Shown piece after piece: positions 8,270-17,071 of a DNA stretch of 64,000 nt; position 1 is the stretch's first letter; every line of letters starts with the position of its first letter. The stretch lies in contig JAHYYL010000003.1 of NCBI GenBank assembly GCA_019424965.1, forward strand, positions 1-64,000, written 5' to 3'. Under the pieces are notes generated by a model that was given only the letters and a program-made list of their open reading frames with translations, was not told the origin of the DNA and made no database searches. The position numbers and the translations under genes were made by a program. Source of the DNA: Collinsella sp. GTDB lineage: Bacteria > Actinomycetota > Coriobacteriia > Coriobacteriales > Coriobacteriaceae.

Positions 8270-11035
8270 ATGAATCAGGACCGCCAAAACAGTCAACGCC
8301 GCGACGCGCAGAACACGGAGCGCGAGCAGGATTTTACGACCTACCGTACCGCCCAAAGCTCAAACGATATGGTGCCGACGGTTTTTCGCCGTGGCATCTA
8401 CCGCACGATTCGCGGCAGCCTCAAACGCTTCTTGTCTATCGTTGTGATCACCGCGCTTGGCGTGAGCGTGATGTGCGGCCTTAAGGCGGGCTGCGAGGAC
8501 CTGTGTGATTCGGTCGACGCCTATTTTGACCAGCAGAATGTCTATGACATCAACGTGCAGTCGACCTATGGTCTGACCGATGACGATATTGCCGCGATCC
8601 AAGAGGTCGATGGCGTCGAGACGGCCGAGGGCATCTATACCGAGACCGCCTATACCGCCGTGGGTACGACGCGCGAGCGTGTCGTCGTACAGAGCCTCTC
8701 CAAAGAGAATATTGACCAACCGGTGCTAGTGCGCGGCGAGCTGCCCGAGACTTCGGGCGAAGTGGCAGTGACCTCACGTTTTTTGAAGGCTTCGGGCAAG
8801 AAAATCGGCGATACGGTGAGCTTTGCCGCCAACGATGCGAGCTCGTCGAACCAAAGCGCCAAGGACCAGTTTGCCGATGGGGACTACACCATCACGGCCG
8901 AGGTTCTCGATCCTACCGACGTGAGCTCCGACTCGACAGTCAACGCCTTTCGCGCTGCTTCGACTGCGGACTACAAGTTCTACGTGAGCGAGGATGCCGC
9001 GACATCTTCTTCCTACTCCGCTGTCCACGTGGTCGTCGAGGGAGCCAAGAGCCTCAACTCCTATTCGGATGCCTACTCGGCAAAGATCAATGAGGTCAAG
9101 GGCAATATCGAGAAGATCCGCGAGGAGCGTGAGAAGGCGCGCGCCCAGGAGCTGACGGTCGACACACCGGCGAGCTTGGACGCAGCTGAGCGTCAGGCGA
9201 ATATGGTCTTTGGGATCGAGCAGGACAACATCAATCGCATGGCCGAGGGCAGCGACGAGCGTGCGCAGGCGCAAGCCGACCTGGACCAGCGCCGTGCCGC
9301 CGCCGACCAGCAGTTTGCCGATGCCCGCGCCGAGCTCTCTGACCTGGGCGAATGCACCTGGTACATCCAGGACCGCGATAACATCGCAAGCTACTCGAGC
9401 GTGGAGAGCGATAGCTCGTCAATTGAGGCCATTGCCACGGTGTTCCCGTTCATCTTCTTTATCGTCGCCGTGCTCATCAGCCTCACCACCGCCACGCGCA
9501 TGGTCGAGGAGGAGCGCACGCTCATTGGCCTGTACAAGGCGCTCGGCTATTCGCGCGGGCGTATCCTGTCCAAATATGTGGACTACTCGCTGTGGGCGTG
9601 TCTGATCGGTGGCGTGCTCGGCAATATCATCGGATTTGTGGGTCTGCCGCTGTTCTTGTTTACGGTGTTCGACGACATGTACTCGCTGCCCCAGATGTTG
9701 CTTTCGTACGACATCGTGTCATCACTCGTGTCGGTAGCGCTGTTTGCCGTGGGCGTGGTGGGCGCCACGATTATCGCCTGCCGCCACGAGATGGCTGAGA
9801 CCCCAGCCTCGCTCATGCGCCCCAAGGCCCCGCGCGCCGGCTCGCGCATTCTGCTCGAGCGCATTGGCTTTATCTGGCACCGCATGGGCTTTTTGAACAA
9901 GGTCGCTGCACGCAACCTGTTCCGCTACAAAAAGCGCGCCTTTATGACCATCTTTGGCATTGCGGGCTGCACGGCGCTTGTGATTTGCGGTATGGGCATC
10001 CGTGATACGTCGGTCGCGCTGTCGCCCAAGCAGTACGGGCACATCACACGCTACGATTTGCTGGCGGTCGCCAATCCCGATGATTTTTCGCAGACGTGCG
10101 CGGCGTTGGATGAGCGCAGTGCAGCCAAGGATTCCGACGTGACCGTGACTTCGACGCTGCCGATTATGACCGACAACGTTACCTTTACATTCGGCGGAAA
10201 GAGCGAGACCGTGCAGCTGATCGTGGTGCCCGATGACCGCACGAACGACCTGGATGACTACGTGCGCCTAGAGGACGAGTCCAAAGAACCGCTCGCCCTG
10301 CGTGACGGGGATGTGTATTTGAGCAAGAGCTCTCAGCTGGTGCTGGGGATCAAGCCGGGCGATACGGCACACGTCCAGGATTCGTCGCTCAATGTTGCCA
10401 AGGTCAAAGTCAGCGACATCTCGCTCAACTATCTGGGGAACACGCTTTACATGACGCAGGGCACCTATGAGCGCGCGTTCGGTCGAAGTGCACGCCTTAA
10501 CGGCGTCTTTGTGCTGCTTAAGGGTTCGTCGGCCGACCAGATTGCGTTTAGTAAGAATCTTAAGAGTGACGGTTGGCTTACGATTTCGAGTACGGCCGAG
10601 CATTGGGAAAACTATGAGGCGAACTTTACGATTATCAATTCGGTCGTGGTGCTCGTGACCTTTATGGCGGCGTGCCTGTCGTTTGTGGTGGTGTTTACGC
10701 TGTCCAACACGAATATCTCCGAGCGCGAGCGCGAGCTGGCGACCATTAAGGTGCTGGGCTTCCGCCGTGGCGAGGTGCACCACTACGTCAACAAGGAGAC
10801 GTTGATCCTCACGGCGATTGGTGCCGCGCTGGGCGTACCGCTGGGTGGTGCGCTGGCCGAGAGCTTTACGTACATCTTGCAGATGCCGTCATTGTACTTT
10901 GACGTCGAAGTCGAGCCGCTGAGCTACGTGCTTGCCGTGGTGCTTTCCTTCGGCTTTACGATCATCGTCAACCTCGCTACCAATCGCACCCTCAATAAGA
11001 TCGACATGGTCGGCGCCCTCAAGAGCGCCGAGTAA
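8270..11035 (+). CDS. FtsX-family ABC transporter permease
   Basis: Membrane partner of the preceding ATPase, about 921 residues from the ATG at 8270 (a GTG at 8258 is an alternative and would overlap the ATPase stop). It has an N-terminal membrane segment after RRGIYRTIRGSLKRF, a large outside domain with a predicted coiled coil around residues 265-350 (alternating charged/Ala stretches such as KIREEREKARAQ), then an FtsX core of three helices (about 385-510), a second outside domain, and a final FtsX core with SERERELATIKVLGFRRGEV. This duplicated-FtsX layout is known from peptide and lantibiotic-resistance exporters and from mechanotransmitters; the function here is inferred only as export or envelope remodelling. 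Confidence 0.88.
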   Translation: MNQDRQNSQRRDAQNTEREQDFTTYRTAQSSNDMVPTVFRRGIYRTIRGSLKRFLSIVVITALGVSVMCGLKAGCEDLCDSVDAYFDQQNVYDINVQSTYGLTDDDIAAIQEVDGVETAEGIYTETAYTAVGTTRERVVVQSLSKENIDQPVLVRGELPETSGEVAVTSRFLKASGKKIGDTVSFAANDASSSNQSAKDQFADGDYTITAEVLDPTDVSSDSTVNAFRAASTADYKFYVSEDAATSSSYSAVHVVVEGAKSLNSYSDAYSAKINEVKGNIEKIREEREKARAQELTVDTPASLDAAERQANMVFGIEQDNINRMAEGSDERAQAQADLDQRRAAADQQFADARAELSDLGECTWYIQDRDNIASYSSVESDSSSIEAIATVFPFIFFIVAVLISLTTATRMVEEERTLIGLYKALGYSRGRILSKYVDYSLWACLIGGVLGNIIGFVGLPLFLFTVFDDMYSLPQMLLSYDIVSSLVSVALFAVGVVGATIIACRHEMAETPASLMRPKAPRAGSRILLERIGFIWHRMGFLNKVAARNLFRYKKRAFMTIFGIAGCTALVICGMGIRDTSVALSPKQYGHITRYDLLAVANPDDFSQTCAALDERSAAKDSDVTVTSTLPIMTDNVTFTFGGKSETVQLIVVPDDRTNDLDDYVRLEDESKEPLALRDGDVYLSKSSQLVLGIKPGDTAHVQDSSLNVAKVKVSDISLNYLGNTLYMTQGTYERAFGRSARLNGVFVLLKGSSADQIAFSKNLKSDGWLTISSTAEHWENYEANFTIINSVVVLVTFMAACLSFVVVFTLSNTNISERERELATIKVLGFRRGEVHHYVNKETLILTAIGAALGVPLGGALAESFTYILQMPSLYFDVEVEPLSYVLAVVLSFGFTIIVNLATNRTLNKIDMVGALKSAE

Positions 11036-11093
11036 CCTGCCTGGGATTCAAGCTGTAGCGAGCTGTAATGTACCACAACCGCATTTTTGCATA

Positions 11094-11137
11094 AACCGCC
11101 CCGCCGATTGCATATTTCGGCGGGGCGGTTGCTTTTT
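11094..11137 (+). terminator. Terminator of the ABC exporter operon
   Basis: A 14-bp GC stem (AACCGCCCCGCCGA with TCGGCGGGGCGGTT, loop of about 9) followed by GCTTTTT. Confidence 0.88.
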
Positions 11138-11161
11138 GCCCGCGGGTACCCCAGGGGGCGG

Positions 11162-11364
11162 CGTGCAAATTCCGGAGAATTCAGCATCCCGGAGTCCGCG
11201 GGTGTGGGAGCGGGCGCACAAAAGCGCATTGAAAGCCTGACTTTGAGCTCCGGCGCCTCGAGGACCGCTCATTTTTTTGCAGAATGCGGCCCGCGGCGCC
11301 TGTCTCTCGCCCAAAATCCAGTATGCAGGCACCCTCGGCTGCTGAATACTCCCAAAAATGCACG
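11162..11364. repeat. Element bounded by inverted 25-bp motifs (copy 1)
   Basis: A 25-bp motif at 11162-11186 (core GGAGAATTCAGCA) recurs inverted at 11340-11364 (core TGCTGAATACTCC). The enclosed ~150 bases have no gene. The same pair of motifs bounds 61254-61489, and the 40 bases leading into the right motif are alike in both places (GTATGCAG then CCT then the motif). Probably a non-autonomous repeat or a structured RNA. Confidence 0.75.
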
Positions 11365-11428
11365 CCGCATCCAACCCCAGGCACTTGCAGCAAGAAGACG
11401 AATAGCCTCGGCCTCCCCGGTTACCGCA

Positions 11429-11549
11429 GGAGGCCCCAAGGCTTACCTCCCAAATCTTTCCGCAGGACGGAAGGACCCCGCCGCGCGAAGCGCGCAGCGG
11501 GGTCCTGACATGTCCGAGGACGATTTGGGAGGTAAGCCCTGGGGCCTCC
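11429..11549. repeat. Nested palindrome between convergent genes
   Basis: Bases 11429-11456 and 11522-11549 are inverted complements over 28 bp with one mismatch. An inner GC stem (AGGACCCCGC... with GCGGGGTCCT) fills much of the loop. It sits between the convergent exporter operon and pfkA and can act as a terminator in both directions. Architecture matches the element at 4371-4500, with unrelated sequence. Confidence 0.8.
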
Positions 11550-11572
11550 GATGGGAGCAGTTCCAGCCGGGG

Positions 11573-12652
11573 CTATTCGTCGCCGAAGCTGATGCCCAAC
11601 GCCTTGGCCTCGCGCACCAGATCGCTCTGGGGATCGACGTACTTGAGCTTGCCGGCGACCTCCTCGAGCGGCATGTGGCACATCTTGCCGTCACGCAGGG
11701 CAATCATGTAGCCAAACTCGCCGCGTAGGCACCCCAGTGCCGCCTCGACGCCGCACTGGGTCGCAAAGATGCGGTCCTGGGCGTCGGGTTGGCCGCCGCG
11801 CTGCGTGTGGCCGGGGATGGCGACGCGGGTCTCGCGACCAGTCTTGGCCTCGATCTCCTTGGCGATGTCGTAGACGATCGACGGACTCGTGCGCTCGGCG
11901 AGCTTTTTCTTGTACTCCTTCTTGGGCAGCGCCGCGTCCTCCTTGGAGATAGCGCCCTCGGCGACGGCTACGATGGTAAAGCGGCTGCCGGTCTCCATGC
12001 GATGCTCGATGGTCTTGATGACGTTGTCCATGTCGTAGGGGATCTCGGGAATCAAGATGACGTCCGCGCCGCCCGCGACGCCGGCATACAGCGGAATCCA
12101 ACCGACCTTGTGGCCCATGATCTCGATGACAAACACGCGGCCGTGACTCGAGGCGGTGGTGTGGATGTCGTCGATGCACTTGGTGGCGACGTCGATGGCG
12201 CTCGTAAAGCCAAACGTCAACTCGGTGCCCCAGGTGTCGTTATCGATGGTCTTGGGCAGGGCGATAACGTTGAGGCCTTCTTCGCGCAGGCGGTTGGCGG
12301 TCTTGGTGGATCCGTTGCCGCCCAGCATAAACAGGCAGTCGAGCTGCAGCTTGTGATAGGTGTGGACCATCGCGGGCACCTTCTCGACACCATCGGCCTC
12401 GGGGGTATCCAGACGCTTGAACGGCGTGCGGCTCGTGCCCAGGATGGTGCCGCCGCGGGTGAGGATACCGCTAAAATCGGCGGGCGTCATGACGCGGAAC
12501 CTGCTGTAGATAAGGCCCTGGTAGCCGTCCTCAAAACCGTAGATCTCGATAGGTTCTTCGCTATTGGTCATAAGCGTTTTGACGATGCCGCGCATGGTGG
12601 CGTTGAGCGCTTGGCAGTCGCCGCCACTGGTAAGAAGACCGATCCTAAGCAT
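11573..12652 (-). CDS. pfkA: 6-phosphofructokinase, group III type
   Basis: Phosphorylates fructose 6-phosphate to fructose 1,6-bisphosphate, the committing step of glycolysis. The 359-residue protein has the phosphate-donor loop GGNGS (111-115) and PKTIDND (133-139) with the catalytic Asp137, and MGHKVGW in place of the more usual MGRxxGW. The glycine of GGNGS suggests ATP, while Lys in PKTIDND is shared with PPi-using enzymes; this combination is typical of group III enzymes that are usually ATP-dependent. The ATG is preceded by GGAAGGATTC. It stands alone and is convergent with the ABC exporter. Confidence 0.92.
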   Translation of the reverse strand: MLRIGLLTSGGDCQALNATMRGIVKTLMTNSEEPIEIYGFEDGYQGLIYSRFRVMTPADFSGILTRGGTILGTSRTPFKRLDTPEADGVEKVPAMVHTYHKLQLDCLFMLGGNGSTKTANRLREEGLNVIALPKTIDNDTWGTELTFGFTSAIDVATKCIDDIHTTASSHGRVFVIEIMGHKVGWIPLYAGVAGGADVILIPEIPYDMDNVIKTIEHRMETGSRFTIVAVAEGAISKEDAALPKKEYKKKLAERTSPSIVYDIAKEIEAKTGRETRVAIPGHTQRGGQPDAQDRIFATQCGVEAALGCLRGEFGYMIALRDGKMCHMPLEEVAGKLKYVDPQSDLVREAKALGISFGDE

Positions 12653-12791
12653 GATGAATCCTTCCGGGCAAGTTATAACATGCGCATAAGTTTACCCCCG
12701 CACACTGTTGATACAGGGGTAAAACGTGTTAGCTCAAGCGTATGGAAATGTAAGCAACGCCAGGGAACGTAAGGTCGACGGGCCTGGCTCC

Positions 12792-13877
12792 TTACAGTGC
12801 GAAGGCATCGACGTTGCCCCAGTGGCGGCGCAGCGTGATGGCGGCAGCGGGCTCGGTATTGTCAAAGACGACCGACCATTGCGTATTGCTGGTGATGTCT
12901 TCCGGATTGGGCTCTTGCGCCGCAGCGCGAAGGGCCTTCCAAGCGACTGCCTCGTCTTGGGCGCCGGCATGGGCGTCGAGGACATCGGCGATTGCGACGG
13001 CGCGCTCTTTACCATGGCCCAGCTCGCCATTCTTTTGGTTGGGCAGCACTTCGTCGCCATAGCAGGCGTAGAAGTTTGTAACCTGGCGTACAGGAGTCGC
13101 TTTGAAAGCGCGGTCCGGATCGCGCGGATCCCACTCTACTACGCGCGCGTCACCGGCGGCGTCGTTGATAAAGAAGTGGTAATCGCGTCCTGCCATGGCG
13201 TGCATGTCGTAGGCAGAAAGCAGGTCGACGGCCTCTTGCGTGATGGTGGCACGGTCGAGCACCAGACGGATGGCGAGCGAGGTATTGATGACGGGGCGTT
13301 GCGTGTCCTGGTCACAGGGCTTGGAATCCAGGGTGAGTACGGCAATGGACACGCCGCACTCGTTAACACCGTCGAGCTGGGCAAACGGGCTCATGAGTGC
13401 GGCGGCACGTCCGGCGACGGAGTCGAGCGGAGTGTTATCGCCCAGGTTGTTAAGGGCGGCAAACCCGATGGAGGCATAACCGCCGCGTGGGTGATTGCGC
13501 ACCAGCAGCGCCGAGGTGTCGTCCTTAAAGTCGTAATTGCGACCGGTGCGCACGCGGCCTTCGGCATCTACGGCGACAAAAGCGCTGCAGGCAAACTGGG
13601 GCGCCTGGACATGTGCCGGCACACCGGGCAGCACCTGTGCCACCACGGCATCGATGTAGGCCTGGTCGTCGCGCACGCCAGTGGCGATGATGCGATCAAG
13701 ATCGTAGTCGTAGGCGATGTTGATTGCGTACAGGTCATAGCCATCCGCGTAGCCGGTCAAGCGTTTGAGCGACGCGGCGGACTTGATTTGCTTGTGATAA
13801 ACGATACCGGTGGCAGCGGCAAGGCCGACGGCGACTCCCGCGACACCGCAGGCGATGGCAATGTTACGTGGCTTCAT
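12792..13877 (-). CDS. Membrane-anchored Ntn hydrolase (linear amide C-N hydrolase family)
   Basis: Relative of the choloylglycine hydrolase/acyl-CoA:6-APA acyltransferase superfamily, which cleave linear amide bonds. The 361-residue protein begins with a membrane anchor or uncleaved signal (residues about 5-25), then the conserved block around Cys97 (CSAFVAVDAEGRVRTGRNYDF), where the cysteine would become the N-terminal nucleophile after processing. NECGVS and the Asn/Arg-containing segments later in the chain fit the fold. Its position behind a membrane anchor suggests an outside activity on peptides or conjugates. I would not call it a bile salt hydrolase, whose nucleophile is residue 2. 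Confidence 0.75.
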   Translation of the reverse strand: MKPRNIAIACGVAGVAVGLAAATGIVYHKQIKSAASLKRLTGYADGYDLYAINIAYDYDLDRIIATGVRDDQAYIDAVVAQVLPGVPAHVQAPQFACSAFVAVDAEGRVRTGRNYDFKDDTSALLVRNHPRGGYASIGFAALNNLGDNTPLDSVAGRAAALMSPFAQLDGVNECGVSIAVLTLDSKPCDQDTQRPVINTSLAIRLVLDRATITQEAVDLLSAYDMHAMAGRDYHFFINDAAGDARVVEWDPRDPDRAFKATPVRQVTNFYACYGDEVLPNQKNGELGHGKERAVAIADVLDAHAGAQDEAVAWKALRAAAQEPNPEDITSNTQWSVVFDNTEPAAAITLRRHWGNVDAFAL

Positions 13878-14038
13878 GACGGCTCCTCTCGTCCTGTTAG
13901 CGTAATTGTCGCAAAAAGTGCACGGGCATGATGGCTCAACTTGGCGAGCGGCGCGGGATTAAACACGGAATGAAGAGTGCGGCGCTGGCGCGGCGGGGTA
14001 TGCTGGAAGGGACCATCAACCCAGCGAAAGGGGAGAGC

Positions 14039-15424
14039 ATGACGGATCAGGAAACGCCCGAGCGCGCGCATGTGACGGCCGATGATATCGAGGCCGCCAA
14101 CGACCTTATCGACTTTATCGAGGCATGCCCCAGCATGTTCCATACGGCGGCGACCATTATGGCCGAGCTCGACGAGGCGGGCTTTACCTACCTGCCCGAG
14201 AATGCGGCGTGGGACATCGAGCCGGGCGGGCGTTATTACACGCAGCGCAACACCTCGAGCGTTGTTGCCTTTAAGGTGGGCGAGGACCTGGCCGCGACGT
14301 GGGGCGAGGACGGCGTTGCCGGCGACTACCATTTTCAGCTGACGGCGTCGCACGGCGACTCGCCGACGTTTAAGGTCAAGGCCGTGCCTGAGCTTGACGG
14401 CGCGGGCGAGACGCTGCGCCTGAACACCGAGGCCTACGGCGGCATGATCGACTACACCTGGTTCGATCGCCCGCTGGCGCTGGCTGGACGCGTGTTGGTA
14501 CGCGAAGGCGACCGTATTGAGAGCCGCCTGCTTTCCACCGAGCGCGAGGTCGCTATTATCCCGAGCCTTGCCATCCATATGAATCGTGGCGTTAATGAGG
14601 GCTTTGCGCCCAACCGCGCCGTCGACCTGTGCCCGCTCATCAGCGCTGGTGACCTTAAGCAGGGCGACTTTGATGCTCTGATCGCCGACGAGCTGGATGT
14701 TGAGCCCGAGCAAATTCTGGGCCGCGATCTGTTCCTGGTCAATCGCCAGGATGCGCGCATTTGGGGCTGGGCCGACGAGTTTATTTCGACGCCCAAGCTC
14801 GACGACCTGGCCTGCGCCTACACCTCGCTGCAGGCATTTTTGGGTGCCGAGAACGCGCACGACGTTTCGGTCTTCTGCTGCTTTGATAACGAGGAGGTTG
14901 GCTCCGAGACCAAGCAGGGCGCCATGTCGACGTTCTTGGCCGATGCACTGCGCCGCATTAACGGCTCGCTGGGCTTTGACGACGAGTCGTACCATCGTGC
15001 ACTTGCCGCATCGATGCTTGTAAGTTGCGACAATGCACATGCCGTGCACCCCAACCACGCCGAGAAGTGCGATGCTCGCAATCAGGTGGTGCTTAACGGC
15101 GGCATCGTCATCAAGGAAGCCGCCAACCAGCACTACTGCACCGATGCCTTTAGCCGCGCGGTGTTCCAGGCCATCTGCGATGACGCCGACGTGCCCACGC
15201 AGGCCTTCGCCAACAAGAGCGATATGGCCGGCGGCTCCACGCTCGGTAACCTGTCCAATATGCAGGTGAGCATGCATGCCGTGGACGTGGGCCTGCCGCA
15301 GCTTGCCATGCACTCGAGCTACGAGACCGGCGGCGTGCGCGACGTGATGTATGCCATCCGCGCCCTCACCGCCTTCTACGAGCGCAACCTAACCATCAAC
15401 GGCGCCGAAAGCGTGGAACTCTAA
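14039..15424 (+). CDS. M18 family aminopeptidase
   Basis: Zinc metallo-aminopeptidase of the aspartyl aminopeptidase family, 461 residues, cytoplasmic. Motifs seen are HMNRGVNEGFAPN (the family HLNR region), FDNEEVGSETKQGA with the catalytic Glu pair, and DNAHAVHPNHAEK carrying zinc ligands. A C-terminal MHSxYE-like block (MHSSYETGG) supplies the last histidine. The start at 14039 follows GAAAGGGGAGAG; an upstream in-frame ATG at 13928 would add an unrelated extension. The gene is divergent from the Ntn hydrolase, sharing a ~160-base promoter region. Confidence 0.92.
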   Translation: MTDQETPERAHVTADDIEAANDLIDFIEACPSMFHTAATIMAELDEAGFTYLPENAAWDIEPGGRYYTQRNTSSVVAFKVGEDLAATWGEDGVAGDYHFQLTASHGDSPTFKVKAVPELDGAGETLRLNTEAYGGMIDYTWFDRPLALAGRVLVREGDRIESRLLSTEREVAIIPSLAIHMNRGVNEGFAPNRAVDLCPLISAGDLKQGDFDALIADELDVEPEQILGRDLFLVNRQDARIWGWADEFISTPKLDDLACAYTSLQAFLGAENAHDVSVFCCFDNEEVGSETKQGAMSTFLADALRRINGSLGFDDESYHRALAASMLVSCDNAHAVHPNHAEKCDARNQVVLNGGIVIKEAANQHYCTDAFSRAVFQAICDDADVPTQAFANKSDMAGGSTLGNLSNMQVSMHAVDVGLPQLAMHSSYETGGVRDVMYAIRALTAFYERNLTINGAESVEL

Positions 15425-15607
15425 ATGCGAGCCGAAGAAATGAAGGCCGAGCGTGGGGCTCAGCTTATTGATCGGGGTTTACAGCTGTTCGTCGCCGCTT
15501 GCCATGAGTCAGGGGTCGACGTGTCCAAGGCGCGACCAACGAGTGCTGAAGAACTCAAGCGTAACGCCTATTCGGACCGCTATGACGAGGAGACGGACTG
15601 GCTCTAA
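15425..15607 (+). CDS. Small hypothetical protein downstream of the aminopeptidase
   Basis: A 60-residue frame whose ATG directly follows the aminopeptidase stop. The product is hydrophilic and helical-looking (MRAEEMKAERGAQLI..., then charged C-terminus EETDWL), without cysteines suggestive of metal binding or membrane segments. No clear ribosome site apart from translational coupling. It might be a genuine coupled peptide or the end of a degraded gene; the region that follows looks degraded. Confidence 0.4.
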   Translation: MRAEEMKAERGAQLIDRGLQLFVAACHESGVDVSKARPTSAEELKRNAYSDRYDEETDWL

Positions 15608-15715
15608 TAAGCGAAGTGTCGAAAACGCTAGATGTATGTTTGATATCACTTTGGCGAGAGTGTCGCAGACAGAACTACCGGTATGGCGCAAGCCAACCTG
15701 ACCCCATTGCGCCAA

Positions 15716-15765
15716 ACCTACCAAAAAGGGACAGGTTTATTTTGGCAGGTTTTATCTGGGCAAAT
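15716..15765 (+). repeat. Dispersed hairpin repeat, copy C
   Basis: Reads ACCTACCAAAAAGGGACAGG, then TTTATTTTGGCAGGTTTTAT, then CTGGGCAAATG. It matches copy E and the reverse of copy B over nearly its full length. Confidence 0.85.
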
Positions 15766-15974
15766 GCCACAACGCCAACGGCAAGACGGAACTGCTAAGG
15801 CTTGCAGATGAAGCCGACGCCAGCGAAACGCCGCAGGTAGAGCGCACGCCAGCGAGAGCCCGCCGTTTGAGCCAAGGTGCCGTGAAATGAAAAGGCGCTG
15901 ACCTTCTGGTCGCGCCTTTGAAATTGAACGGCAGATTGGCCAAACGGCGGAACCTAAGAGCGCAGCGTCGAGGG

Positions 15975-16002
15975 GTTCCGGCGTTTGGTAAAACGCCGGA
16001 AC
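15975..16002 (-). terminator. Hairpin after the D-2-hydroxyacid dehydrogenase gene
   Basis: Perfect 12-bp arms GTTCCGGCGTTT/AAACGCCGGAAC with loop GGTA, beginning 3 bases past the minus-strand stop. There is no long T tract. Confidence 0.6.
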
Positions 16003-16005
16003 AAA

Positions 16006-16941
16006 TCAGTGCTCGATCCAACAACGTAAAGTTTCGCCGGCCTGCAGGTGACGCAGATTCTCCGCGGCGATGTCGACCACGTTGTTGAGCGTGGCTGCCA
16101 GGTGGAACCAGCCGGAGACGTGCGGCGTGATGAGCATGTTGGGCGCATCCCACAGGGGGCTTGTCGCAGGCAGGGGCTCGGGGTCGGTGACGTCGACCGC
16201 AGCGCCGGCAAGATGTCCCGACTCCAGGGCGGCAACCAAGTCGTCGGCGACCACAAGATCGCCGCGGCCGCCGTTGGCAAAGAAGATGCCCGGCTTCATC
16301 GCGGCGAAGAACTCGGCGTTCGCCAGGCCGCGGGTCTCGGGTGTGCTGGGCATAAAGGATGCGACGACGTCGGCCTCGGCCAGGCGCTCGGGCAGGGCGT
16401 CCATGCCGTCCATGTCCTCAAACACAATGGGGTAGACGAGCGGATGGCGCTTGATGCCGCGGACGTGCGCGCCCATGCTGCGGCAGAGTGTGGCAAAGTG
16501 GCCGCCAATGTCGCCCGCGCCCAGCACCAGCACGTTGGCGTTTTTGAGCGAGGTGACCGGACCTAAATCCTCCCAGCGATGTTCGCGCTGCAGGTCCTGG
16601 TAGCCGGGCAGGTGCTTCATCATTGACAGCACCATGGCAAACATGTGCTCGCTTACGGCCTGACCGTAGGCGCCGATCGAGCAAGACAGCTTGGCGTCGG
16701 CCGGCACGGTGCCGGCGGCAAGGTAGTCGTCATAGCCGGCGGTCTGCAATTGCAACAGCTGGAGATGCCCGCATGCCGTGAGCATGTCAGGGTCGATGTT
16801 GCCCAGGATCACGTCGGCATCGGCGACCTGCTCGCACGTGGCGGCGTCGGCGCTCGTGTAGATAAAATCTTCGCCCGGAGCGCTCGACTCGAGAATCGCA
16901 CGGTGACGATCGTTGACGGGCAGCAAAACCAGGATGTTCAC
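16006..16941 (-). CDS. D-2-hydroxyacid dehydrogenase (NAD-dependent)
   Basis: Oxidoreductase of the D-isomer-specific 2-hydroxyacid dehydrogenase family, interconverting a 2-oxoacid and a D-2-hydroxyacid. The 311-residue protein shows the Rossmann loop VLGAGDIGG, a basic residue after strand 2 (GIKRH), PSTPETRGL, NGGRGDLV with the substrate-binding Arg, the Asp/Glu block DVTDPEPLP and catalytic His in TPHVSGW. These define the fold, not the substrate. The start is a GTG with AGAGGAC upstream; earlier in-frame codons translate the dispersed repeat D and are rejected. Confidence 0.85.
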   Translation of the reverse strand: MNILVLLPVNDRHRAILESSAPGEDFIYTSADAATCEQVADADVILGNIDPDMLTACGHLQLLQLQTAGYDDYLAAGTVPADAKLSCSIGAYGQAVSEHMFAMVLSMMKHLPGYQDLQREHRWEDLGPVTSLKNANVLVLGAGDIGGHFATLCRSMGAHVRGIKRHPLVYPIVFEDMDGMDALPERLAEADVVASFMPSTPETRGLANAEFFAAMKPGIFFANGGRGDLVVADDLVAALESGHLAGAAVDVTDPEPLPATSPLWDAPNMLITPHVSGWFHLAATLNNVVDIAAENLRHLQAGETLRCWIEH

Positions 16942-16960
16942 AAGCAGTCCTCTCCGTTCA

Positions 16961-17013
16961 AGCTGCCAAAAAGGGACAGGTTTATTTTGGCAGGTTTTAT
17001 CAGGCAAAACGTT
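16961..17013 (+). repeat. Dispersed hairpin repeat, copy D
   Basis: Reads AGCTGCCAAAAAGGGACAGG followed by TTTATTTTGGCAGGTTTTAT and a slightly altered tail CAGGCAAAACGTT. It lies 20 bases upstream of the dehydrogenase start, between it and the map terminator. Confidence 0.85.
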
Positions 17014-17021
17014 CAAACGAA

Positions 17022-17063
17022 ACGCCGGATGCATGGACGGTTGCAAGTCCATGCATCCGGCGT
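17022..17063 (-). terminator. map: Terminator of map
   Basis: CGCCGGATGCATGGAC pairs perfectly with GTCCATGCATCCGGCG around an 8-base loop, 9 bases past the map stop on the minus strand, followed by TTTCGTTTG. Confidence 0.75.
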
Positions 17064-17071
17064 CCGTGCGG

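Larger units (their letters stand above)
15608..16005. other. Degraded intergenic stretch with repeat and hairpins
   Basis: Holds dispersed repeat copy C (15716-15765), then an open frame without a start (15771-15890, containing NGKTELLRLADEADASE) that reads like the C-terminal end of a lost protein, then two hairpins: AAAGGCGC/GCGCCTTT (15891-15919) and the 12-bp stem at 15975-16002. No intact gene is visible. Confidence 0.5.

Noticed and set aside
12792..13877. Bile salt hydrolase
   Set aside because: The nucleophilic Cys is at residue 97 in a CSAF block behind a membrane anchor, not Cys2 as in BSH, so only the wider Ntn family is claimed.
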